From Carposina sasakii (Eukaryota; Arthropoda; Insecta; Lepidoptera; Carposinidae), in the NCBI GenBank assembly GCA_014607495.2, contig CP053159.1, positions 3,665,501 to 3,729,500 of the forward strand: DNA of 64,000 nucleotides, in the 5' to 3' direction. This document shows, piece after piece, positions 36,001 through 48,000 of this stretch. Each line of letters starts with the position of its first letter. Positions within the stretch are counted from its first letter, which is position 1. The notes below the pieces were generated by a model, which had not been told where the DNA came from, made no database searches, and worked only from the letters and a program-made list of their open reading frames with translations. Position numbers and translations under genes: made by a program.

Positions 36001-39000
36001 GGAGTGTTCCGCAGACTCGTTCTAAACCCCAATGCATCTTCTTTGATGAACCAACGAAGTCCCAGAGTCTTCTCTTCATGACCCAGCGTGATTTCAGTCT
36101 TCATTTCTTCGGTCTTCATGTCAGCAAGAACTTCTGGATGGTTTGAAGCCCAACCTCGCAGTTCAAACCCAGCCTTCAGATGAACGGTATCCACTTCTTT
36201 GGCAATCTTCTTTGCGTCTTCAACCGTGGCGAAACTCTGCAAGTAGTCATCCATATAATGATTTCGCACGATCGCTCTTGCTGCCTCAGGATACTCTTCT
36301 TTATGTTCTGCTGCATTCCGATTCTTAATATAGATAGCCGTACTGGGAGAGGACGCCGCACCAAAGATGACTGACTTCATTCTATATTTCTTCGGAGATC
36401 CCTCTTGTCCTTGGCCCCTCCACAGGAATCTCAAGCTATCTCGATCTTCATCTCGTATTCTTATTTGCAGGAACATTTCCTTGATGTCTGCTACTACTGC
36501 GATGTGACTCTGCCGAAACCTCAAAAGAACTCCAAACAGTGACTGCAACAAGTCTGGTCCCGGCAGCAGTGCATCGTTGAGACTCTTTCCTTGGACCTTG
36601 GCGGCAGCATCAAAGACAATCCTCATCTTCTTCTTCGTCGGATGCGTTACGGCGAAGTGCGGGAGATACCATTCTCTATCCGATGTACATTCTTCTGGTG
36701 CTTCTTCCGCGTAGTCATTCTCGAGAAGATGATTGATTTGCCGCTCATATTCTTTCTTCATGTCGATGTCCTTGTCTAGCTTCTTCTCAATATTCTTCCA
36801 TCTGTTCTCAGCTGATTTGTAGCTAGCAGGCATCCTTTCATCTTCTGTCTTCCATAGAAGTCCTGTTTCGAAGCGACCTCCTTCAATGCGACGACTTGTC
36901 TTCTCCAGTGTCTGCAGGGCCTTAGCTTCAATATCCAGACTCGGGCGGCGAGGCTGTATCCCCAGCGACTCAATACTGAAATGCTCCTTGATAATCTTCT
37001 CCATGTGGTCATCTTCTTCTCCAGCCAGCTGCGCACAGTTGATGAAGTGCACTGGCTTCGACTCTCCTCCATCGGTGCCATGCAGTACCCAACCTAACTC
37101 AGTGAGGGAGGCGATGGGTTGGTTCTTCTTTCCCCTCCTGATGGCTCTTGACACGATGAGGTGCCAGTTGTCTTGCCCAATCAACAACTGTGGTGGATCT
37201 TCATTGTAGTGCAGCTGGTCTGCCATCTTCTTCAGATGTGAGCATTCTTCTATCCTAGACTTCTTGACGTATTGAGGCGCGAGGTCCATCTTGTCAATTG
37301 TTCGAACCTCGTTCAATCTCTTCTTGCCCTCTTGATGAACTCCTCGTATCTCCATAGACAGCCTTTGAGAGTTCTTCTTCATAATAATCTTCCCGCCGAC
37401 AGTGGATATCGCCAAAGTCTCTTCCGGTCCTGACGCTCCAATCTTCTCTGCCACTGCTGAGTCTAACAGTGATACGGTAGACCCTTCATCCAGTAGCGCC
37501 AGGACCTTCTCCGAACCCCTGGGACCATACAACTCCACAGGAATTATCTTCAGGAAGGCTCTTGCTGTACTCGCAGTGTTGACCGGCAGCATGACGTGAT
37601 TGGAGACCTCTTGGACGTCTTCTTCTTCTTCTTTCTCCGGCTGCTGCTGTCTCTTCTCTGTATTGTGCAGCAGTTGATGATGAAGACGCTTGCAGATCTT
37701 GCATGGAGGTCTCTTGCAGGTTTCCTTCCGATGAGGACTATGCAGACACTTGAAGCATAGCCTGGACTTCTTCACAATATCCCATCTCTCTTGCACCGAA
37801 GACTCCTTGAAGCGTCGACATTCATACAGCCGGTGCTCCCCTCGGCAAGCTGGACACTCCATCTTCTCAGCCCGCGTTGGTTCTACTCGTTGCTCCGGCG
37901 GCCTTGGCTTCTCCGTAGTCTGATGCGTGAAGTGTTGCTTCAGGCCAAATCTTCTCGGCGTTTCAGGTGCTGCATATGCTCCACATCTATCAGCTTCTCG
38001 GTCTAGGAACCTGGACATCAACACCAGGTCCGGCTCTTCACTGTCTTCATGTTCAGCGGCGAAGTCGTACCATCTAAACTTCATGATAGGACCCATCTTC
38101 TCTTCGATGGCCTTCTTCATCTCTGGCGAATACAGGAAATGTATCTTCTTCAGATTCTTGATCGTCGCAACCCCATTACTGACGATGCTGGCGAATAAGC
38201 ATACATCCCTCGCAGTATCCATGATCTTCGGTAATGCCTTCATTCTTTCCAGTTCGTGCATCACCAAAGCATCTGGTCTTCCAAATCTTCTACGTAACGC
38301 ATCGATGATTTCTTCAGGTGCAGAATCAGAATACAAAATATTCTTGATCGCCTCTCTTGCTGCCCCCTTCAGCGCTCTTCTCAGCCGCGCCATATTCTGA
38401 GTGCTTGAGAAGAGTGGTGCAGTATCTTCATATACTCTCTTGAAGGCCAGCCATTCCGCGCTGTTTCCCTCGAAGGCAGGTAACTCGTGCATATAACTGG
38501 GTGGCGGTGCTGGACTTCTCACTGGACTGGACTCCATCGCCATCTTGATAGCTCCAGCCAACTCGCTGACTCGGTACCCTGAAGACTCGTGCGGCCTCGC
38601 GTCGATGGCTGGAAGAGCTTCCTTCATCGGCTCCCCCTCCTTTTCTTCAACGTCCATCGTCGCTCGGACCCATTCTTGTACGTGCGCCGTTCTGTCTTCA
38701 GGCTCCTCGTCTTCTGATCTGGACTCGTCCTCTTCATCTTCATATTGGATACGAGCCAGTCTTGCTTCTGCCAATTTTGCTTCAGCCTCTATCTTCATTA
38801 ACTTTAGACGTGCCAGTTCCTCACGCGCCTCAAGCTCCTTCTTCCGGGAGCGCTTCGACTTGGCGAGCGAGGGTGCCTTCACTGGAACCAAGGTGAGTGC
38901 TGAAGAGCTCTTCTTCTTCGGGTGTTCTTCTGTACCAGCGGCACTGGCCATCGTGCCAGAGCCTGTCGTCTTCGTCCCGGCGGAATCCATAGTCGACGTT

Positions 39001-42000
39001 CCTGTGGTGCCCGAAGTCGCTTCAGAAGAAGTCGTTCCCGAAGTCATCTCTGATGATGTTCTATCCTCTTCTTGTGCCGAAGACCTTCCGTGTTGCGATC
39101 TGGTGACCGGCATCTTCTGCGCTGATATCTTCTCTTGTCCGAAGGATCCGGCTCGAAGGACCATCTGTTGCGGCCAGCTCCCGTTTCAGCGGGTCCGGCC
39201 GGGGAAAGGATCCCCGGGGTGACGAACGCGGTAGAAATTCTCTACGATTTCTTCTAACATTTTATCTAGTTTGTCCCTTGACTGACCTCTTTTGCGCCCT
39301 ATATTTATTTCAAAATAAACATTACATACATGTGTTATACATTGTTAAAAAGGTCTTAATTAGCTCTATCTAATTATATAAGAATCTTATTTTTAAGTTT
39401 AAACAATAAAAAGTTGTCAAAGGAGAAAAGTCAAAAATCTTACCAATTTTACCGACTTGCTAAGTTTAGCCCTTAATAAAAACTAATTTATACAATCTAT
39501 ATACATGAATTATATATCACTAGAAAGGGCATAAACTGAACTCTAATAAGAAATAATCAGATTCATTCTAGTTGGAATAGTCTCGAAGCTACTGTGAGCA
39601 CAAGTTCAAAATCTTAATAAACTATGAAATCGCAAATATCTACTAAAGTAATTATTCAATCTACTTAAAAATACTCTTAATGTGCTCAGAATAGCTACCT
39701 ACACCTAATAAAACTCAAAGGGATAAGAAATAAGTCAGACACAAAACAACCCTACCTAGTACAAACTTAATGTTAGCGCTATACCTAACATGTATTGCAA
39801 ACTCTTTATTCAAATATTAACCTTATCTATATGTACATAACATCGAATCATTTAATTTGGGTAGGTTTCATGTCTTCGTCGCCGACAGTTATGGACTATC
39901 CATGGGTTCGTGCTTGCCCCGTAGTTCTAACTAATCGATAGCGTCACGCCTATTGGACGATTGGAAGTATGGTGCATGGCCAGCATTACGGCCACTACTG
40001 TCTACTACACAAAACATTAACCTAGCCTAACTAAAAGGTTTTTTAAAGGTATATAAATTACATAACTTCTTTTGCACATATGTGATTGATAAGAACTTAT
40101 CGTATAGCATTTTGTAATGGGTGGCAGTAAACCTTTTTTTTTTCAGGATTTTATATATTTTCTCTATTAGTAATTTACCTTGAATACCAGGCACCAGCGT
40201 AATACATTCATTTATTATTAACGAAGGTTTGACCGAAGTTTTAGATTTTACATTATCATATCTGCAGTATTTACCGACGTACCTCATTATGTTTGTCCTT
40301 GATCTGATCATCGATCTCCTTGAGAACGAACTCGCAGATAACACAGATGGTCTTCTGCGATGTTTCGGGCTTCACCGGGCGACCGTTAACTGTGTTGTCT
40401 GGGATCTCGTTGGTTTCTGCAATATTTATTAACATTTAGTTACATATAGCCAATCTAGCCAAGTATACCATATAGAATAACAAGCGACCCGCCCCGGCTT
40501 CGCACGGCTGATACAATAATATAAACCGTCCTCTTGAATTACTCTATTAATTTAAAAAAAACCGCATCAAAATCCGTTGCGTAGTTTAAAAGATCTAAGC
40601 ATACATAGTGACAGACAGACAGCAGGAAGCATCTTTATAGTATGTTACGAATATGATAATTAAAAATTCCCAAAATGTCCATTTCCCATAATAACAACTT
40701 ATACAAGAACATACATACTCGTATGTACATAAAGCACACGGCATGTGTTCTCGAAATGGCTTAGCCAGAACGGCAGGATCATAAAGGAGTTCCCACAGTC
40801 ACGTTTAGCAGATCGGGGACAGATGAAAATGATCACTGACAAGCTAACTTATAGCCTGAAAGAATGTTTTTTACTGGCGTCAAGTTTATAATGACGTGCA
40901 CATTTTGTAGATGTTAGTAATACATAAGCAATATCCTACAGATTGATTTTAAAGAGTTTTCAATCAATATCCGGTGCGTAGTTTTAAATATCTAAGCATA
41001 CATAGGGGCAGACAGCGGAAAGCGACTTTGTTTTGTAATATGTTGTGACAACAAAAAAAGTAAAAGTGACTACAGTAAAGAAAATCACTCACCAATGTCT
41101 CCATTCTCCAGCATATGTTTGGGCAACAGTGACTTGCCTCTAACGTTGTTCCTGTCGGCTCTCAATTGCGGGGCTTCATGGAACTTGTCAATACCAGAAT
41201 GAGTGATCTTTAGGGGATCTGCAACCTCGTCCTTACACAGTTTGAGGTAAACGCAGATCTGTTGCGCATTTAGGTTTGCAACCAACATGGATACTAGTTG
41301 TTCGGTATATTGGTCGACAAAGTCCACGCATTGTGTGCGCAGCTTTTGTGATAGATGGTTGCAGAGACCGTCTAGTGCGGTTTTGATGCTTGACTGTCAA
41401 AGAAAAATTGTTTAGTGGGTACTTTGATATTGGATATAATTTTATAATATGCACAAGGTGTTATAAAAAGTCCGATTATAAAATCACGAAATATAGGTAA
41501 ATAACATAATGTAACTAACCCCGAATTTTATTATTTAGATTAAACTAGCGGCCCGCTCCGGCTATGTACGTAATCAGCACCGGCTGATACTATACATACA
41601 GGGTGATTTTTGGTCGTCAACGTTTCCGAAAACTACGGAATCTCCTCATCATCACGATCATTTTTCTCCATGGAAGCATACCTGGGAAGTGTCTGGTTTC
41701 CAAAATATTAGGGTCCAAAGTTGAGTAAATAGACTGCGTTTTTCTGCATAAATGCACATAGACGCGCGTAGCAGGATTTTTTCACGAAAAATAATTAATA
41801 TCTGTCTATAAAAAAACTAACATAAACACTAGACACTATAAATTTCGCACGATCAAGGAATTTAAAAAAAAAAATCAAAAAAAATAAATTTTTTTCCCAG
41901 CATTTTTTTTGGCATAAACTTACTTTATTTCATGTATAGAATACGTACCCTTCGTTAAAGGTGGCCACAAAAAAACACCCTGTATAAGCCTTCCTTAAAT

Positions 42001-45000
42001 CACTCTATCTATTAGTAAAACCGCATCAAAATCCGTTGCGGAGTTTTTAAGATCTAAGCATATATAGGGACAGACAGATACAGCGGGACGACTTTGTTTT
42101 TTAATTTCGTGCCCATTTAAGACATATCCTCTCTTACCTCAGTGCGGTTGTTCTTGATAATGGTCTCTAGTTCCTCGACGGCGAACAAACAAAGCGGGCA
42201 GTTAGACTTGTCCGCGTTAACCGACACTTTGCGGACTTCCTGTACTTGCGGACACAGGCCAATGGCGGGGCATACCTGGTAATATGTTATTAGAGATATA
42301 ATCATGGCTGTGTAACAGAAGGAGTATGTTAGGTATGCTAGGTAATTAGCCCACTGAAGGCCCTTGTAACTTGTGACTAGACTCCGGTTCACAGAATAAC
42401 ACACGTGCTTGCTTTCGGAACGAACATTTTTTGTATGCAGTCACACAGATAAATGTAGTCATACACAGAGCAACTGGCGCCATCATTTAAAAGCACTGTT
42501 TGGTGAAACGCACTGTAGTCGATAACCGGCCGCTAAACGTCAAAAGACTGGATTTGTTGTGTAGATCTGAGATAGACCTCAATATCTTGGGATCCGTATT
42601 GAAATCCCTTGCGTAGTTTGAAAGATCTAAGCATACATAGGGACAGACAGACAACGGGAAGCGAATTTGTTTTATACCTATATATTATGTTATGATCACT
42701 GTACACTGTGTACTATAGGTGTACTGTACAGTTCACCTACATTAGATGTATACTTACACTGGCTGGGTCAATCTCTTGCACTAACAGCGCGATGACCATG
42801 GGTCCGTATTCGGTGACGAACTGCTTGCATTCTCCGTTCACGGACTGCGGCAGTTTGTCGCACGCGTGGGCTACCACCTCCTTGATCTTGTCCTGCAAAT
42901 ATAAACACGTTATATGTAAGATTATTCTCATTCTTTATTGTACACAAATGAAAGAGGTGATACAAGTAATTAGTATACAAGAGAAATGTACAATGGCGTG
43001 CGTGCTTATCTCTTCAAGAGATTTTTTCGAGGAAACCAAGCAAAAGTGACGAAAACAGAAGCAAAGTATGAGGGTAACAGATGTGTACTAACAACTTACA
43101 GCTAGTACCAAACTAATAGTTATTACATTGTAAGGTATGATAATATCTGTTGTGCGCTTTCCATTCAGAACCGCTTTGCTGTTTAGCTACTTACTATGCG
43201 ATTGCCTCACACATTCCAGGCCAGAAGCAATCCAATTGACAAAAAGTCATAAGAGTAGAAGATTTCGTATTAAGTTAATGTTCAAAAAAGTAATAGAAAA
43301 GAGCAAAAGAAACTTGGGCTCGTCCGGGATTTGAACCCGGGACCTCTCGCACCCTAAGCGAAAATCATACCCCTAGACCAACGAGCCAACTGATAGAAGT
43401 GGCGAAATATACCGTCAACCTATACCTATACCAGTTTTATCAAAAGTGAAAGGCACTCGCGCTCCACAATCAAGTCACACACAACGTAATGTCGAACGCG
43501 CCAATTCAATGATGTCATCGCATATCTCGATGTTATTTTAACATAAACAACAACTTAATGAATTCTGTATAATTATTATTGTTACTCTCAAAATAATAAA
43601 ATGCACAGTAAAAAAGAAAAATGCAAAAAGCAGGGCTCGTCCGGGATTTGAACCCGGGACCTCTCGCACCCAAAGCGAGAATCATACCCCTAGACCAACG
43701 AGCCATGATGATATGCAACGAAACTTTGAAACATATTTGAAACATATTAAGATACGTGATATTTGCGACCGACTTTATTCTTAAGTATTCATAACCGTAA
43801 AATCATCATAAAATACACCGCTACAATAATATTAAACAAGTATAATGAACTTGACTAACCTTGAACTCGATAATGTACTACCGGAACTATGTACATAAGT
43901 AGTGTATTCTAATTTTCTAACGTTATACAGTCACATATGAATTTGGATTTCCTATGTTTAGCTAAATCATTTAGGAGACAAAAAACAATCGAGTATGACC
44001 AAACTTACCTACACACTAAAGGCTAATGTCGGTTTTGTTTATTACTAACTTTACTTATTATGTTAAAGCGCCTATTTTTAACTGAACGCAATAGTAACAC
44101 GCCAAGCAAATTAATTTTTTAAAGTACCTATAGAATATCTCCCAGGAAGTTTCTAGTAAAGAAATTACTTAGCTGTTCAAAATTTTAAGCTTAAAACACC
44201 CTAAAACCACTTAATGTATTAGACACTATTTATAAAAACATACCCGGCCGTGTGGCCATAAAACTATTATTTCAAGTTCCATCAAAATCGTTATAGTTTC
44301 AACATCCAACAACCTAAGTACAATAACATTTTATAATATAGCTGTTGCCTGTTGCTCCCCTCGCATGGATGTCGCTTATTGCGTGGAAAAGGTATAAAAA
44401 ATAGAATATACATGTTATAAAAATCGGTCAATCCGTTACAGCGGAGTTTGGTAACACTTAGTAGTATAGGATATTCATGATCATCATCATCATCAGCCTA
44501 TTGCAGTCCACTGCTGGACGTAGGCCTCCCCCAGGGCACGACACAAGACTGTCATGGGGGATATTTGCCCACAGTCACCTCACCACGCTGGGCAGACGGG
44601 TTAGTGACCGCAGTTTGTATTTTGGAATATGTCGTCAACACGGGAGGCGCTGCTGCCCATCTCCCGGAAACCCTTAATCGCCTCGTACGATACCCACGGG
44701 CAGACATGGGGTGGTACGAATTCTACTCTGCCGGCACCACGCGGCCTAGGATAGGGTATTAGTAGTGTTTTATTCTTACCTCATTATTGACATCGCTGAG
44801 TTCGACCTGCAGGTAATGTAGGAAGTATTGGCAGAAGGAGCAGGCCGGCTTGCTCTGCGGGGGTCCTCCTACGAACATTCTCTCGATAGGCAGCGGAGGG
44901 ATTGTGGGTGACATTACTACCACGTTTGTCTTCTTTGATGCCACTGGTAGGTGCGCGGTCTGGATTGATAATAGGGATGTTTACAGATTTTTTTTATTTG

Positions 45001-48000
45001 TATTATATATGTCGAAAGATCATAAAGTAAAATAAACATTTGCGAAAGAATAACTTCGCTAGCGTGATAACTTTCCGGGATATAATAATTTCAAAATCAC
45101 AATTTTAGATTTGCCAAAAAACGCTCCATACAAACAGCTATCACAATTATGACGTCACTCTATCAGTAACTTGTACGCGCGTAAAAGAACTTTTGTTCTA
45201 CAGCTATATTAAACGTTGCGTTTACAAATATGGTCACTAAACAAAAAAAAAAATTAATATAATCACGCCTTTATCCCTTACGGGGTAGGCAGAGCACCAA
45301 GGGCCGATAAAACCACATGGTGCCACTTCTGACCAATTTTGAGGGTATAGTCACTAAACAAAAGTTGCTGTAAATGATGCAGGTGGGCATGTGATGTGGT
45401 AATTTTCAATTAATTTCACATTTGAAAAATGGACTTGCCCACTTAACTTTGAAGGCTTATTACTACCTCATTTGAACTCATAATCAAATTGTAATTTTAC
45501 CGATAGGTATGATTTTGATTATTTATTCTGATAAGCATAAAATGTCATTAAATTTCAACCATTGTAAACATTCCTATTACATTGTATATAGGTAAATATG
45601 GGGTTGTAAAATTGATGAAATTTACTTAGTTTAGGTAAGGGATGTGCCTTTTTGCCATAGTGAAATAAAACAAAAATACACCAACCTGCGAGATTCTGGT
45701 CATCAAAAGTATAGATAAGTAAAATAGCTCTGAATGCCATATTTATTGGGCGACACAATAATAAATATGTCATTGTCACATACATATCCAGAACTGTGGA
45801 ATCACGAATAGCGTTTCACAGCGGGACCAGATTTATGATATCAATGATAATAATTTTCTAGCTTACCGCCTGAGAAAGTCTCTGACGACACGTACGACAT
45901 GCACGAAAGGAGATGCAGCTGATGTAGTAAAAACCATTAAACAACATTTTGAGCAAAAAAGTAATCAATTCACATCCTAGAAAAGTATTAACAGACCTGG
46001 TCATTTTTATAGCTGTTATCCTCATCAGTTCCAATCAGCTTATCCGCCGGTGTGACCACTTTTACTGCCAACTCTTTCGGCACAAGCGGACTGACCGGTC
46101 CTTGCGTGGTGTTGCCACAAATTCCCATCATGGTGCAAATGGCAGCGGGTTTCATATCGTGTGTGAGGTATGAGTAGATCAGGTCGTAATATTGGTCGAC
46201 GATGTTTAGGCATTCGTCTTTGAAACGACCGGTTTGCTTGCACAGACCTGGGGGACAATGAATAATACATCTCTTCTTTTATCCTGTAACTTATGTTTTT
46301 TGTGTGTGTGTGCAATAAAGAATAAGAAAAGACAGGTTGTGTTTAAAGCAAGGACCTTCTCCTATATCTATGGTTCCAAGTAAATGGGGTCCTCCGCGAG
46401 AGATTTATCCGCCAGAGGCTCTAGTAAGTTTTTTTATTTATATCCGGAAGGAAAGGGAAACAATGTCCATACAGCCATTGTCTTTAGTAGAATGAATTCT
46501 CAATTTTTGATGGACGATAAAATCAACACTGTGGCATGATTGTTATTATTTTAACAGTACGGTTATATGTTTTTAAGGTATTAACAATTATCACGTGTGT
46601 GTGTAATGTGTATCTAAACAAACTTGGATAGCTATGTTTATAAAAACCTCACTATAGTGGCGTCAACTAGTGATCGCAAAAACGGTGACCCCCATCGCAC
46701 TATGTGTTTCGATAGCTCTTATATTTAATATTTTATATTGATTTTTTTTTTTCAATATTTCGCAGTTGGTCCCATGGTGAAAGTTGCTTCTTTTTATCTA
46801 CCTAGTTTCTTGCCAAAAGATAATCACAAATTTTCGATAGACCTATTCATGCATACATCTTCACACGGCTATATTCCGAAAATAGGGTAACAAGAGGTGC
46901 AAATTGCGAAGGAGATTCTTACCACGCCCAGCCAGCATAGCCGGGCCAAATGCTAGTGATTAGTGACAAGTTGCTAGCTGGGCCTATTACTACATATGTA
47001 AAAGTAAGTAAGTACCTACCACTGGATACAAAAGCCCTTTATAATATTATCATACCGACAAGAACCCTCCGGAACTCAGTTTCGGTGGTGTTGGCGATGA
47101 GCGTATCCCGCAGGTGGTTGACTACCTTCTCACAGAACTCGCACGGCACGTCACTGGGAAAACAAGGCTTATAGAGAATTTGTATCGACAGAAATCACTA
47201 CTAGCTTCGACCATCTGCACCCGTATGATGAATTTGGTGAGAGCGAGATGTCTCACTTTACAGAGCTATTAATAACTAGATAAACTAAGTGTATGTACTT
47301 TGCATGTAAATATAGACTTAAGAATTAGAATAGACACTCGTTCTCGAGCCAGGCCTGAATGAATTAGGGCTGATAGAAGTGGTTTGCAATCACTTTTTAC
47401 ACACCAAGTAGAAACATTTGTCTTGTCTAGTTATTACTTGGCTCTGTGCATTTGACGTTTAAAAGTGAGACATCTCGCTCTCACCAAATCATTCAATACA
47501 ATACATCATCAAGAATTTAAAAGATCCGTGTTTAATTGGTCAGCACGAAATAGATTAAGAAAAGTTATATTGCTGTGTATAGGTATAATTTTATTGGGGT
47601 ATAATACAAAAGAAACTTGTCGTGCAGGCCTTGTCTTTCTAACTCTTTCTGTCTTACGCAATCGTCAATTATATTGTATAATTAGGTATTTTTCCCTCTC
47701 TAGTTTATTGGTCGTAATGCAAGGTCTTTAGTTGTTATCTTAATTTCTTATTTCATATATACTTACTCGGTGGCCCTCAAAGCGTCTAGATTCTCATTGG
47801 GGAAGACAAAATCGTCGTGTTGATGGAAGGTGTGTTGACACATCGCAGACACGTGACAAACCGCACGTGGCGTTAGATCAGCGCGTGCGGCGGATAGGAT
47901 ACTCTCGTAGTACTTAAATACGAGAGCCGAGCATGCGTCTGAGAGAGACGACATTTTGCCACACGTCTGCGATAGATAAATAAATCGATGTTAACTGTTG

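Larger units (their letters stand above)
32840..39887 (-). mobile_element. Full-length BEL/Pao LTR retrotransposon, 7048 bp
   Basis: Bounded by two 722-bp LTRs (TGTTGCGGCC ... GTCGCCGACA) that look identical where compared, with the 5-bp target duplication GTTAT at 32835-32839 and 39888-39892. One open gag-pol frame lies between them, with no env-like frame. Identical LTRs and an open frame point to recent insertion. It lies in the intron between prosaposin exons 16 and 17, in the same orientation as that gene, so its LTR polyadenylation signals face the host transcript's direction. Confidence 0.95.

Noticed and set aside
33542..39222. Many plus- and minus-strand open frames inside the BEL element, up to 225 codons
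   Set aside because: They are in other frames of the long gag-pol sequence and have no domains of their own.
32840..39887. Possible endogenous retrovirus
   Set aside because: No envelope-like frame, and the domain order with DUF1759 and DUF5641 fits a BEL/Pao retrotransposon.
43533..43745. 70-codon frame with GPGFKSRTSP
   Set aside because: It is a reading of the tRNA-Pro gene and its flanks.
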